A stretch of DNA of 64,000 nucleotides from Streptomyces spiramyceticus (GCF_028807635.1 NZ_JARBAX010000001.1:1-64000), one strand, 5' to 3'. Positions 17,341 to 25,638 are shown, counted from the first letter of the stretch. The notes: a model not told the origin generated them from the sequence alone. Made by a program: numbers and translations.

Positions 17341-18477
17341 TCAGCAGCTCCACTCGCCGGTGGCCAGGAATTCGTCGATCGCAGCAGCGTACGGCGCAAT
17401 GTCCAGGCCCTGTTCGGCGAGCCAGGCGTCCGAGTAGTACTTGTCGAGGTAGCGCTCGCCCGGGTCGCAGAGCAGCGTGACGACACTGCCCCTGCGCCCC
17501 TCCGCGACCATCCCGGCGATGATCTTCAGGGCGCTCCACAGCCCCGTACCGGTGGAACCGCCCGCTTTCCGGCCGATGGCCCTGTCGAGCGCGCGTACGG
17601 CCGCGACGCTCGCCGCGTCCGGGACCTTCATCATCCGGTCGATCGCGCCGGGCACGAAGCTGGGCTCCATCCGGGGCCTGCCGATGCCTTCGATGCGCGA
17701 GCCGCAGTCGCTGGCGGCGAGCGGGTCGCGGCGGGTCCAGCCGTCGAAGAAGCAGGAGTTCTCCGGGTCGGGGACGCAGATGCGGGTGTCGTGCTGCATG
17801 TAGTGGACATAGCGCGCGATGGTGGCCGATGTGCCGCCGGTCCCGGCGGTCGCGACGATCCAGGCCGGTTCCGGGTAGCGCTCCAACTTCAGCTGCTGGT
17901 AGATGGATTCGGCGATGTTGTTGTTGCCGCGCCAGTCGGTGGCCCGTTCCGCGTACGTGAACTGGTCCATGTAATGCCCGCCGGACTCGGCCGCGAGGGC
18001 GGCCGACTCTTCGTACATCTTCCGCGAGTCGTCCACGAAGTGGCACTGCCCGCCGTGGAATTCGATCAGGCGGATCTTCTCGGGGCTGGTGGTGCGCGGC
18101 ATCACGGCGATGAACGGCACGCCGATCAGCTTCGCGAAGTACGCCTCGGAGACGGCGGTCGAGCCGCTGGACGCCTCGATGACCGGCTTGCCGGGTCTGA
18201 TCCAGCCGTTGCACAGGCCGTACAGGAAGAGCGAGCGGGCGAGCCGGTGCTTGAGGCTGCCGGTCGGGTGGGTGGACTCGTCCTTGAGGTACAGGTCGAT
18301 CCCCCACTGCTCGGGCAGCGGGAAGCGCAGCAGGTGCGTGTCGGCGGAGCGGTTGGCGTCGGCCTGGACCTTACGGACGGCTTCTTTCAGCCATGCCCGG
18401 TACTCCGCATCGCTGCGGTCCACATCGATGGTCGCCATGGCGGCGTCGCCGGCGCGTGCCTGGTCAGTGGTGCTCAT
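17341..18477 (-). CDS. PLP-dependent cysteine synthase / cysteine desulfhydrase family protein
   Basis: A 378-residue fold-type II PLP enzyme. The Schiff-base Lys is K76 in TGSLKHRLA, followed by [15 protein letters not shown] (substrate loop) and the phosphate-binding [12 protein letters not shown]. The family includes O-acetylserine sulfhydrylases and the mycobacterial Cds1 cysteine desulfhydrase. The atypical N-terminus ([22 protein letters not shown]) and the [10 protein letters not shown] segment fit the Cds1-like branch, which makes H2S and pyruvate from cysteine. The reaction direction is inferred. GAGGAG lies eight bases before the ATG at 18477. It shares a 212-bp divergent region with the next gene. 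Confidence 0.88.
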   Translation of the reverse strand: MSTTDQARAGDAAMATIDVDRSDAEYRAWLKEAVRKVQADANRSADTHLLRFPLPEQWGIDLYLKDESTHPTGSLKHRLARSLFLYGLCNGWIRPGKPVIEASSGSTAVSEAYFAKLIGVPFIAVMPRTTSPEKIRLIEFHGGQCHFVDDSRKMYEESAALAAESGGHYMDQFTYAERATDWRGNNNIAESIYQQLKLERYPEPAWIVATAGTGGTSATIARYVHYMQHDTRICVPDPENSCFFDGWTRRDPLAASDCGSRIEGIGRPRMEPSFVPGAIDRMMKVPDAASVAAVRALDRAIGRKAGGSTGTGLWSALKIIAGMVAEGRRGSVVTLLCDPGERYLDKYYSDAWLAEQGLDIAPYAAAIDEFLATGEWSC

Positions 18478-18564
18478 GCGGGCCACTCCTCGTCGTAGCG
18501 TCCCCGCGGCAGCTGGTTCCACCTCGGGACTCACGTCTCCCATCCGCCACTTTAAGCCTCTCAC

Positions 18565-18649
18565 CTGCACAAACGTTGACTTTGGGCATCCATAGGGATC
18601 CCTTGTTGATGGGCGAGGTGCTCTGGTGCGTACGCCCACGTTTGTGCAG
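18565..18649. promoter_or_regulatory. Facing 12-bp inverted copies in a divergent promoter region
   Basis: CTGCACAAACGT at 18565-18576 and its exact reverse complement ACGTTTGTGCAG at 18638-18649, 61 bp apart, between the divergent PLP-enzyme gene and the small 108-residue gene. On the plus strand the right copy contains a -35-like TTGTGC at 18642-18647 with a -10-like CTATGC at 18665-18670, 17 bp away. The two copies could therefore be symmetric operators or shared promoter elements. Which one they are cannot be decided from sequence. Confidence 0.6.
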
Positions 18650-18689
18650 ACTGCCCCCCAGGACCTATGCGCGAAGGGGGCGAAGTGGC

Positions 18690-19016
18690 ATGGCGGAGCC
18701 CGAGTTCAGCGCGACGGGCGTACGGATCGAGCGTTGGCCCCGCTCACTCACCAAGGCCGGACAGGTGCTGGTCAAAGACGGCAGGCTGGTGCTGCTGACG
18801 AGCAACGGGCGCGAGATCGACAGTGCGCCGCTGGGCTCTGTGAGTGCGGGGAAACCCTGGTACGCCGGGGAGGACAGCACGGTGGCGACGGTCAACGGAA
18901 CCCGGTACCGGCTCATCATGGGGAAGCACGGGCGCACCCCGAAGGGTGAAGAGCTGGCGGGCCGGCTTCTGGAGGCCATTCGCAGCGCCCGCGACACGCG
19001 GGGTGCACGTGACTGA
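18690..19016 (+). CDS. Small conserved Streptomyces protein
   Basis: 108 residues, soluble, no signal peptide. It appears to be a single beta-rich domain: [54 protein letters not shown], then a C-terminal helix [14 protein letters not shown]. The strand-turn pattern recalls small PH-like or GRAM-like folds, but I cannot assign a family. It is divergent from the cysteine-synthase family gene and shares the inverted 12-bp elements upstream. A GAAGGGGG precedes the ATG. Confidence 0.7.
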   Translation: MAEPEFSATGVRIERWPRSLTKAGQVLVKDGRLVLLTSNGREIDSAPLGSVSAGKPWYAGEDSTVATVNGTRYRLIMGKHGRTPKGEELAGRLLEAIRSARDTRGARD

Positions 19017-19050
19017 TGTGATGCGAGTTGCGGAGCAGTATGACCTGGGT

Positions 19051-19077
19051 CACCCTGATCTCACATCACTCAGGGTG
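19051..19077. promoter_or_regulatory. Perfect 8-bp inverted repeat (hairpin or operator)
   Basis: CACCCTGA at 19051-19058 and TCAGGGTG at 19070-19077 with an 11-base spacer, in the 166-bp gap between the 108-residue gene and the HATPase gene. It could end the upstream transcript or act as an operator for the downstream gene. No U-tract follows, which is normal in Streptomyces and does not help decide. Confidence 0.5.
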
Positions 19078-19182
19078 CAACGGCGGTGACGCTGAGATCC
19101 AGTCCGCCGGACCACACAGCAGCCAGCAACTGCTGGATCCGTTCTTCGTCTTCTTCCGGACCTATTTCGGGGAGTCGCAGCC

Positions 19183-19716
19183 GTGATCAGCCAGCCAAGC
19201 AGGCACTGCACGGTGGAGCTCCAGGCCCTGCCGTCGCGGATCGGTCAGGTCCGCAGAATCATCTCGGCGCAATTGCGCTACTGGCATCTCGATACCTTGA
19301 TCGACCTGGCGGCGCTCGGCGTCACCGAATTGCTGACCAACGTCCACCGGCACGCAGAGCCGGACAAGACGTGCACGGTGAAGATCGAGCTGCTGCTCGA
19401 CCGCCTCACGGTGTCCGTCCACGACCACGATCCGCGTCTGCCCACGGTCCGTGCGGCCGACGCGGGTGAAACGAGCGGGCGCGGGCTCGCTCTGATAGAG
19501 GCGTTCAGCGAGAGCTGGGGCGTACGCCCGCAGGGCGACACCGGGAAGGTCGTGTGGTTCACACTGCCCGCACCGCCCTCCCCCGTTGTGGCGCTGTCCT
19601 CCTACCCCGTGTACGGGGCGACGACCGACGGACCGTTCCCCCATGACGGCGCTGCTCACGACGTCGTCGAGGCGACGCACGCACATACGCCCGCCCGGTC
19701 GGCCGTGGTCGGCTGA
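19183..19716 (+). CDS. ATP-binding (HATPase) regulatory protein
   Basis: A 177-residue single-domain HATPase_c_2 protein of the anti-sigma/RsbW-like type common in Streptomyces. The N box is ALGVTELLTNVHRHAE, the G1 region VSVHDHDPRLP, and the G2 region SGRGLALIEAF. The last 50 residues are disordered. The family phosphorylates or binds anti-anti-sigma proteins, or sequesters sigma factors. No sigma or STAS gene sits beside it. The GTG start has GGGGAG nine bases upstream. Confidence 0.83.
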   Translation: MISQPSRHCTVELQALPSRIGQVRRIISAQLRYWHLDTLIDLAALGVTELLTNVHRHAEPDKTCTVKIELLLDRLTVSVHDHDPRLPTVRAADAGETSGRGLALIEAFSESWGVRPQGDTGKVVWFTLPAPPSPVVALSSYPVYGATTDGPFPHDGAAHDVVEATHAHTPARSAVVG

Positions 19717-19739
19717 CTGACGGGGCGGACGAGGCGCGC

Positions 19740-20058
19740 ACCACGGGCCGTCACAGGAGGCCCGCACGACCGGCGTTCACGGGCGTGCGGGCCCCACGCG
19801 ACCGGTCTCGGCCGGGCGCGGGCCGCACCACCGGCCGTCAGGGCCCCGCGCTACCGGCCTCAAGCCGCACGGGCGAGCACTGCCGGCCCTGACTGGGGTG
19901 GGGGCCGCGCCACCGGCCTCAACCTGGCGCGGCCCGACCACCGGCCTTCACCGGGGTGGGTCCGCGCTACCGGCCTTCACCGGGGTGGGTCCGCGCTACC
20001 CGCCATGACGGGCACGCGGACCGCACCCCGGCGTTCACCGGGTCGGCGCCCCCGGCCG
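19740..20058. repeat. Degenerate tandem repeat array in the gap after the HATPase gene
   Basis: This gene-free stretch is built from variants of a roughly 29-bp GC-rich unit. Two adjacent copies are identical: CCGGCCTTCACCGGGGTGGG followed by TCCGCGCTA at 19941-19969 and again at 19970-19998. Weaker copies with CCGGC(C/G)(G/T)TCA cores and GGGCGTGCGGGCC or GGGGTGGGGGCCGCGCCA tails cover most of 19770-19940 and 20000-20058. CCGG-containing arms make many small hairpins possible, so the array may also serve as the terminator between these convergent genes. Confidence 0.75.
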
Positions 20059-22620
20059 TCACTCCGTGGCGATCGCGCGCAGTACGTCCAGGCGTGCCGC
20101 CCTGCGGGCCGGGCGCCAGCCCGCCAGGGCGCCGGCGGTCAGTCCGACCAGCGCGACCACCGCCAGCTGGAGCAGTGGCAGCGCGAACGCGAAGGCAGTG
20201 TCGCCCGCGCCCTCGGACGCCTTCACCAGCACCCAGCCGAGGAAGGCTCCGAGTGCCAGACCGCCCGCCGTACCGAAGGCGGCGACCAGCACCGACTCCC
20301 AGCGGACCATGGCGCGCAGCTGCGACCTGGTCTGGCCGACCGCGCGCAGCAGGCCGAGTTCCCTGGTCCGTTCGTGGATCGCGAGGGTGAGGGTGTTGGC
20401 AATGCCGAGCAGCGCGATCAGGACCGCGAGGGCCAGCAGTGCGTAGATCAGCGTCAGCATCATGTCGATGGCGCCGGCTGCGGACTGTGCGTACTCGTCG
20501 CGGGTCTGCACCTCGGGGTCGCCGTAGGCCGCCGCCGTCTTCTCGACCGCTGCCGTGCCGTCCGCGTCCGTCACGCCGTCCTTGAACGTGACGGCGACGA
20601 GGGTGTCGGAGTCCTGTCCGCGGTGCGGGGCCCAGGCTTCGCGGCTGATGACGTAGTCGCCCGGCAGCTCGGACCGCTCGAAGACGGCGCGGACCGTGAA
20701 GGTCTGTTTCCGGCCGTCCGTGAAGGCGAGTTCGGTGGTGCTGCCCGGCCGCCACCCCTTCTTGTCGGCCTCGGACTGCGATACGGCGAGGCCGTCCGCA
20801 CCGAGGGCGTCGAGCGATCCTTCGACCGTGCCGAGGTCGAAGCCCTTGCCGAGCGCGGCCGGGTCGGTGACGGTCAACTGCCGTCCCCCGCCGTCGACGT
20901 CCGCCACGCCCTGGCCGAGTGCGACCGTGGCCGCCACCTCGGGCAGCTCCGCGATCGCGGGACCGAGCTTCGGGCTGAGCCCGCTGCCGCCCGCGCCGAA
21001 CGCCGGTGCGCTGATCGCGACATCGCCCGCGAAGGAGCGGGCCACCGTCTGGTCCATCGTCGCCTTCAGCGAGGCGCCGAAGACCGTGAACAGGGACACG
21101 ACGGCGACGCCGATCATCAGCGCGGTGGCGGTCGCCGCGGTGCGCTTCGGGCTGCGCAGCGCGTTGCGCCTGGCCAGGCCGCCGGTGACGCCGCGCAGCC
21201 GGTCGAGCGGGCCGCCGAGCACCCGTACGGCGTACGACGCTGCGACCGGTCCGAGGATCACGAAGGCGACGAGCGCCAGCACCGCGCCGGCCCCCGCAAG
21301 CCACACGGACGGGCTGACCAGCACCCCGACGAGGATGATGCCGACCCCGGCCAGGCCCAGGCCCGTACCGGCGACGCCACGCGACCTGGACGCGCCGGAG
21401 TCGTCGACGGCGGTTTCGCGCAGCGCGGCGAGCGGTGCGGTGCGTCCGGCCCGGACGGCGGGCAGCAGTGCGGAGCCGAGGCATACGAGGACGCCCACGA
21501 CGAGCGGCAGCAGCATCGAGACGCCGCTGACCACCAAGTCGCCCTCGGGGAAGGGGAATCCGATGGCGGGGAAGAGTGCCTGGAGGCCGGCGGCGATGCC
21601 GATGCCGCCGAGCAGCCCGGCCGCGGATGCGATCACCGCGACGACGGTCGCCTCGGCGAGTGTCGAGCCGACGACTTGGCGGCGGGAGGCGCCGAGGGCG
21701 CGCAGCAGGGCGTTCTCGCGGGTGCGCTGGGCGACGACGATCGCGAAGGTGTTGTGGATGGAGAAGGTCGCGACCAGCAGCACGATGCCGGAGAAGACGA
21801 GCAGCAGGGTGGTGAAGAGGCTCAGGAACTGACCGGAGATGGCGTCCTGGTTCTCCGCGGTCGACTGCTCGCCAGTGATCGCCTCAACCCCCTCCGGCAG
21901 TACGGGAGCCAGCGCGTCCACGAGCTCCTGCTGACTGGTCCCGGGCCCTGCCCGTACCTGAATGCTCGACGCCTCGCCCGGCTTCGGCGTGAGGTACTTC
22001 TCCGCGTCGGCGCGCGTCATCCCGGTGAAGGTGACCTCGCCCATGCCGTCCTCGCCGCCGAACGTGGCCAGGCCGACGACCGTCACGCGCACCGGGTCGG
22101 GGGTGCGCAGCACGGTCGTGTCACCGACCTTGAGACCGCCGTCCTCGGCCGCTCCCCGGTTGACGACGACCTCGCCGGTCGCACTGGGTGCGCGCCCTTC
22201 GGCGAGTTCGTACGGGTTGAGCTCGGGGTCGTCGATCCAGTTGCCGGCGGTGGTGGGCGGGCCCTCGCCGCCGACGGGCTCGCCGTCGGAGCCGATGAGC
22301 TGGCCCGCGCCCTGGATGCTGGGTACGGCGGCCGCGGCGCCCGGAGCTTCCTTGACAGTCTTGACGAGCGAGGTGGGGACAGGCTGCCGCGTCCCCTGGC
22401 CCTCTCCGACGACGTTGGAGCTGCGGACGACCGCGTCCGTACCGCCGGTGGCGTTGCCGAACATCGAGTCGAAGCTGCCGCGCAGGGTGTCGCCCATGAC
22501 GAGCGTGCCCGCGAGGAAGGCGACACCGAGCAGCACGGCGGTGAACGTACCGGCGAAGCGCCGCTTGTGGCCGCGCAGGGAAGACATGCTCAGCCGTACG
22601 GACGTACTGACGGAACTCAT
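20059..22620 (-). CDS. ABC transporter permease, FtsX/MacB type, fused double unit
   Basis: 853 residues. A first membrane segment (FAGTFTAVLLGVAFLAGTLV) leads to an extracytoplasmic MacB_PCD-like domain and a first FtsX core of three segments near 265-405. A central pair of segments, a second periplasmic-type domain (about 520-730) and a second FtsX core (LTLIYALLALAVLIALLGIANTL region, about 735-850) follow. This is the usual Streptomyces double-FtsX permease paired with a LolD/MacB-like ATPase. Such transporters move lipids, lipoproteins, antimicrobials or signals rather than importing nutrients; the cargo is unknown. Its ATG overlaps the ATPase stop by 4 bp, so the two are translationally coupled. 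Confidence 0.92.
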   Translation of the reverse strand: MSSVSTSVRLSMSSLRGHKRRFAGTFTAVLLGVAFLAGTLVMGDTLRGSFDSMFGNATGGTDAVVRSSNVVGEGQGTRQPVPTSLVKTVKEAPGAAAAVPSIQGAGQLIGSDGEPVGGEGPPTTAGNWIDDPELNPYELAEGRAPSATGEVVVNRGAAEDGGLKVGDTTVLRTPDPVRVTVVGLATFGGEDGMGEVTFTGMTRADAEKYLTPKPGEASSIQVRAGPGTSQQELVDALAPVLPEGVEAITGEQSTAENQDAISGQFLSLFTTLLLVFSGIVLLVATFSIHNTFAIVVAQRTRENALLRALGASRRQVVGSTLAEATVVAVIASAAGLLGGIGIAAGLQALFPAIGFPFPEGDLVVSGVSMLLPLVVGVLVCLGSALLPAVRAGRTAPLAALRETAVDDSGASRSRGVAGTGLGLAGVGIILVGVLVSPSVWLAGAGAVLALVAFVILGPVAASYAVRVLGGPLDRLRGVTGGLARRNALRSPKRTAATATALMIGVAVVSLFTVFGASLKATMDQTVARSFAGDVAISAPAFGAGGSGLSPKLGPAIAELPEVAATVALGQGVADVDGGGRQLTVTDPAALGKGFDLGTVEGSLDALGADGLAVSQSEADKKGWRPGSTTELAFTDGRKQTFTVRAVFERSELPGDYVISREAWAPHRGQDSDTLVAVTFKDGVTDADGTAAVEKTAAAYGDPEVQTRDEYAQSAAGAIDMMLTLIYALLALAVLIALLGIANTLTLAIHERTRELGLLRAVGQTRSQLRAMVRWESVLVAAFGTAGGLALGAFLGWVLVKASEGAGDTAFAFALPLLQLAVVALVGLTAGALAGWRPARRAARLDVLRAIATE

Positions 22621-23384
22621 GTCGTCACCCCCCTGACGTCGAAGGCCTTGAGGCGGTCGAGTACGCGTTCGGCGGTGGGCGATTCCATCCGGTCGACGAG
22701 ACGCCCGTCGGCGAGAAAGACGACCTCGTCGGCGTGGGCGGCGGCGACGGGGTCGTGGGTGACCATGACGACCGTACGGTCCATCTGGCGCACCGCCCGG
22801 CCGAGGAGGCGCAGCACCTCCTCACCGGACCGCGAGTCGAGGTTGCCGGTCGGCTCGTCGGCGAAGACGACGTCGGGGCGGCCGGCGAACGCGCGGGCCA
22901 CTGCGACGCGTTGCTGCTGGCCGCCGGAGAGCTCGCTCGGCCGGTGGTGCAGGCGGTCGCGCAGCCCGACGACATCCACGAGCGCGTCGGTCCACTCCTG
23001 GTCGGCGCGGGCTCCCGCGAGGTCCATGGGCAGCGTGATGTTCTCGGCGACGGTCAGGGTGGGGATCAGGTTGAACGCCTGAAAGACGAACCCGATGCGC
23101 TCGCGGCGCAGCAGAGTGAGCCTGCGGTCGTCGAGCGCACTGAGGTCAGTGGGCCCGATGAAGGCGGACCCCGAGGTGAGCGTGTCGAGCCCGGCAGCGC
23201 AGTGCATCAGCGTGGACTTGCCGGACCCGGAGGGCCCCATGATGGCGGTGAACCGCCCGGCCGGAAAGCCGACGCTCACCCCGTCCAGGGCCCTGACTTC
23301 GGTGTCGCCCTTGCCGTAGACCTTGACGGCGTCGACGACGCGGGCGGCGGTGTCGGTACTGGTACCGATGGCCGTGGCGGTCAC
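22617..23384 (-). CDS. ABC transporter ATP-binding protein (MacB/LolD type)
   Basis: 255 residues with Walker [11 protein letters not shown]-loop FVFQAFNLIPTLTV, signature LSGGQQQRVAVARA, Walker B VVFADEPTGNLD and the H-loop VTHD. It powers the adjacent double-FtsX permease. The start codon overlaps the SHOCT gene stop and the stop overlaps the permease start, 4 bp each, giving one coupled three-gene operon read SHOCT, ATPase, permease. An internal piece of this gene (23177-23315) is duplicated almost exactly at 28595-28733. Confidence 0.95.
   Translation of the reverse strand: MTATAIGTSTDTAARVVDAVKVYGKGDTEVRALDGVSVGFPAGRFTAIMGPSGSGKSTLMHCAAGLDTLTSGSAFIGPTDLSALDDRRLTLLRRERIGFVFQAFNLIPTLTVAENITLPMDLAGARADQEWTDALVDVVGLRDRLHHRPSELSGGQQQRVAVARAFAGRPDVVFADEPTGNLDSRSGEEVLRLLGRAVRQMDRTVVMVTHDPVAAAHADEVVFLADGRLVDRMESPTAERVLDRLKAFDVRGVTT
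23177..23315. repeat. 139-bp direct repeat, copy 1 (inside the ABC ATPase gene)
   Basis: Bases 23177-23315 match 28595-28733 at 137 of 139 positions in the same orientation; the changes are GGAAAGCC/GGAAAACC and CCCTGAC/CCCGGAC. The segment spans the Walker A region of the ATPase gene. The copies are 5418 bp apart and bracket the accessory genes. Confidence 0.95.
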
Positions 23385-23668
23385 GCCGCACCGCCCTTCG
23401 CCGTACGGCCGAACTGCTCGTCCAGTACGGAGAGCCGACGCCAGTACTCCTCCTCGTCGATCTCCCCGGAGGCGAAGCGGCGCCCGAGCATGGCGATCGG
23501 CGAGCTCTCACTGTGCGGGCCACGGCCGGCATCTGCCCGCCAGGGCCCACGGCGCCCACGCCACACGGTACGACGCAGCACGGTGATGACGCCGACGACG
23601 ACGGCCGCCCAGATGAGCGGAAAGAGAAGGATCCACGGGCCGGGTCCTTCGTGCGCGAGGGTGTTCAT
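23381..23668 (-). CDS. Small SHOCT-domain membrane protein
   Basis: 95 residues. One membrane segment near 11-31 (PWILLFPLIWAAVVVGVITVL), a basic linker, and a C-terminal SHOCT motif (LGRRFASGEIDEEEYWRRLSVLDEQF). SHOCT is a short oligomerisation motif often found in proteins beside transporters. It is the first gene of the coupled SHOCT-ATPase-permease operon. The ATG at 23668 has GAGGAGCTGACC upstream. Confidence 0.85.
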   Translation of the reverse strand: MNTLAHEGPGPWILLFPLIWAAVVVGVITVLRRTVWRGRRGPWRADAGRGPHSESSPIAMLGRRFASGEIDEEEYWRRLSVLDEQFGRTAKGGAA

Positions 23669-23786
23669 GTAGGTCAGCTCCTCGGTGCGATCTGCGTGCT
23701 TCCTTGCTTCCTTGTCGCTACCGAGAGTGGCGCGGGGAGGGGGGCCGGGTCGTCGTACGGCCAGCGGCAGTGCGCGTACCACGGAG

Positions 23787-23869
23787 GGAGTAGGCGAGGC
23801 GTGCGCGACTGCTTCCGGGGCGCAGCTTCCGCAGCTCAGAGTGCGAGTTCGATCCTCGTCGCCTGCTCC
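23787..23869 (+). other. tRNA-Gly-like 3' fragment, possible attachment-site remnant
   Basis: The end of this segment reads as a T-arm (GCGAG, TTCGATC loop, CTCGT) followed by CGCCTGCTCC, very close to the 3' end of actinobacterial tRNA-Gly (GGGTTCGATTCCCGTCGCCCGCTCC). The stretch before it (CAGCTTCCGCAGCTCAGAG) recalls the tRNA-Gly anticodon arm but its stem does not close fully. The 5' end (GGAGTAGGCGA) can pair with TCGCCTGCTCC over 11 bp including one G-U pair. No clean D-arm can be drawn, so I treat it as a tRNA-derived fragment or pseudogene rather than a working tRNA. It marks the boundary between core genes and the accessory region. Confidence 0.45.
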
Positions 23870-23873
23870 GAGC

Positions 23874-23904
23874 AGAAGCCCCAGGCCAGCGGCCCGGGGC
23901 TTCT
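23874..23904 (+). terminator. Strong hairpin terminator after the tRNA-like fragment
   Basis: AGAAGCCCC at 23874-23882 pairs perfectly with GGGGCTTCT at 23896-23904 around a 13-base loop, itself able to pair GGCC/GGCC. GAAGCCCC...GGGGCTTC stems are typical behind Streptomyces tRNA genes, which supports the tRNA origin of the fragment just upstream. Confidence 0.75.
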
Positions 23905-24039
23905 TCGTTGTCCAGACTGTGGCAGGCATCGCACACCAGCTCCGCACCGGAGGGCGAGCCGCCGCAGGGCCAATCAGCACGGCGGAAGCGGCAAGGCGGC
24001 CGACGGGGGCTCACGCCATCGCAGATGCTGAGGGGAACC

Positions 24040-24840
24040 TCACGACGCGATGGTCGTCGCCCGGCCCCAGAGTTCCTCCGCGTGTTCAGCGAATCGGTCG
24101 AACATTCCGTCCTCGCCCTGGCGGCGCAGGTGCAGAAGCGGCGAATCGTGGCCGACCAGTCGAGCAAGGTGCGGTGTCACAAGGGCGTCATGGTCAAACC
24201 TGAACACGGACAGGGAGACATGATTGGCCGCGTCCTCCGCGCTGCTCAGACGAGCCTCCAAGCCGTCCTGTGCACCTAGGCGTTCCAAGTGCTCCAAGGT
24301 GATCTTTATACGTGTGGACACGCTGAGAGCCACGTCCTCGATCGCTTCCCGCTGACGAGTCACCTCCCCATCAGGGTCACCCAGCAGGAAACGCACCCGG
24401 CACCCCGACTGGATCTTCCTGCGGAGGGTGGCGGCGAAGGCAGGCTGCTCCAGCCAGAGGAAATAGTTCGTGTACCCGGCCAGGAAGATCTGGTCGTCGG
24501 CCTGCTCGACCAACTCACCCCACACGGTGGACGGGCAAGCCGACCGGTATGGATAGGCGTGGACCAGTTCACGGTCATGGCCCGACTTCACTCGGTCCTG
24601 TACAGCCTTCGGCCAAATCATCTCTTCGTCCACCTTCAGCGCCCGGCAGGCGTCGACACGGTTTCTTGCGTGGGGTACCAACTCGGCGTCGGCCAGCCAT
24701 CGCTCTACCGTCTTGGGCGACACCCCGATCCGGGCAGCCAGCCTTCGGGGCGAAAGCTTCGCGTCAGCCATAGCTGATCGTAGAGCCACGTTCAAGACTT
24801 CCCCCAGCGACGTTTGGGCCTTCTTGGACCGTAGCCGCAT
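24040..24840 (-). CDS. XRE-type regulator with C-terminal DUF5919/PLD-like sensor domain
   Basis: About 266 residues. A helix-turn-helix lies near residues 26-50 (LSPRRLAARIGVSPKTVERW). Behind it is a domain with ELVEQADDQIFLAGYTNYFLW, CRVRFLLGDPDGEVTRQREA and FRFDHDALVTPHLARLVGH, the pattern of the phospholipase-D-like C-terminal domains found in many Streptomyces regulators of this size. No HKD catalytic pair is visible, so it probably senses rather than cuts. It is divergent from a 64-residue gene with 63 bp between starts. An internal ATG at 24771 is an alternative start, but it would cut into the helix before the HTH. Confidence 0.72.
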   Translation of the reverse strand: MRLRSKKAQTSLGEVLNVALRSAMADAKLSPRRLAARIGVSPKTVERWLADAELVPHARNRVDACRALKVDEEMIWPKAVQDRVKSGHDRELVHAYPYRSACPSTVWGELVEQADDQIFLAGYTNYFLWLEQPAFAATLRRKIQSGCRVRFLLGDPDGEVTRQREAIEDVALSVSTRIKITLEHLERLGAQDGLEARLSSAEDAANHVSLSVFRFDHDALVTPHLARLVGHDSPLLHLRRQGEDGMFDRFAEHAEELWGRATTIAS

Positions 24841-24903
24841 CCGGCCCAACTGTCCTTGTCTTGGGGCGAGATACGTCCACTCGGGTTGAGCACCCTCAGA
24901 GGC

Positions 24904-25098
24904 ATGAACCGCCCGAAGACCACCATGGACCAGCCCGTACACCTGCCGCTCCCGCCGCCGCTCCCACGTCCGGCCAAGGGCTGCGGAGTGTGCGAAGCCC
25001 TCGCCAGACAACGACAAGCGGCCAGAGACTGCGGCGACTATTCGACCGCGACGGACGCGTGCGTGGAGATTCGCAACCACCCCCACCGAACGCTGTAG
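24904..25098 (+). CDS. Small conserved protein with a CxxC-like motif
   Basis: 64 residues. A Pro/Leu-rich head (QPVHLPLPPPLPRPAK) leads into GCGVCEALARQRQAARDCGD and a short helix ending near NHPH. I recognise the style as a small Streptomyces protein that commonly precedes a second small Trp-rich protein, as here. No function is known; the Cys pair may bind a metal. It is divergent from the XRE/DUF5919 regulator and five bases upstream of the next (frameshifted) gene. Confidence 0.6.
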   Translation: MNRPKTTMDQPVHLPLPPPLPRPAKGCGVCEALARQRQAARDCGDYSTATDACVEIRNHPHRTL

Positions 25099-25103
25099 CA
25101 CCA

Positions 25104-25264
25104 ATGACCGCCCAAGAGGGGCAGCGTCGGACATGCAACAGTGGCACGACGGCCGCAAGGCAGCCGAGGAGGCGACCAACGCATTCGAAGAATGCCCGAC
25201 ACGGCCGGGTGATCCTGAGCACAAGTACCGGCACGCCCGACCCGCGGTCACGCATTCCGGCTAG
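25104..25264 (+). pseudogene. Frameshifted small gene (one missing base)
   Basis: Frame 1 from the ATG at 25104 gives MTAQEGQRRT and then degenerates. The +1 frame from 25133 gives MQQWHDGRKAAEEATNAFEE, then CPTRPGDPEHKYRHARP and a stop at 25262-25264. Adding one G at 25135-25136 (ACATGCAAC to ACATGGCAAC) joins the two into a plausible 53-residue protein with RRTWQQWHDGRKAAEEATN. The upstream gene stops five bases before this start, so the pair forms a small operon. It is either a recent single-base deletion or a sequencing error. Confidence 0.6.
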
Positions 25265-25638
25265 CCGTACGTCGCCTCGGCCTGCTGCCCGTCAACATCG
25301 TGAGGGGTCACCGAGGCACTCGTAGGCGCCCTGTCACTACCAGGGGAACGCCAAGGGAAAGACGGGCACGGGCCTGTCGAGTCTCAGGTGATGGTTGACG
25401 ATTCAGCGTGAGTGATGTCCGACGTCTGTCCTAGACGATCTTCTGGTGGGTGTATTCACCGACTTACGCGCGACCACCTCCGCCGTGAAAGACCGGATCG
25501 TGTCGGTGTCCAGGTGGGCGGGCGACCACCTGGTGGCAGATGCCGGGCCGAGTGGGACGTGTAGCTCGGCTAGGACGGATCCGCCGTTGCTGCTGACCGT
25601 CCGTTCGGCGATCCGGTGTGCGGGCGGCAACAAAACCA
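25265..25638. other. Gene-free stretch inside the accessory region
   Basis: This 374-bp stretch lies between the frameshifted small gene and the DUF262 gene's stop. Short open frames on both strands (for example 25403-25642 minus, 25446-25685 plus) resemble no family I know and lack usable start signals. I see no terminal inverted repeats of an insertion sequence. Base composition changes here from about 65% GC to the AT-richer DUF262 gene. Confidence 0.5.

Noticed and set aside
19740..20058. CRISPR array
   Set aside because: The repeats are contiguous with no unique spacers and are heavily degenerate; no cas gene is near.
20005..23082. A 1025-codon plus-strand frame opposite the ABC permease
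   Set aside because: High-GC antisense shadow of the permease and ATPase genes; no motifs and no start signals.
23905..24039. Possible HNH/zinc-finger fragment (VCDACHSLDN on the minus strand)
   Set aside because: Only one CxxC-H motif is visible, the frame runs on into the tRNA-like terminator, and no second half of an HNH nuclease is present.
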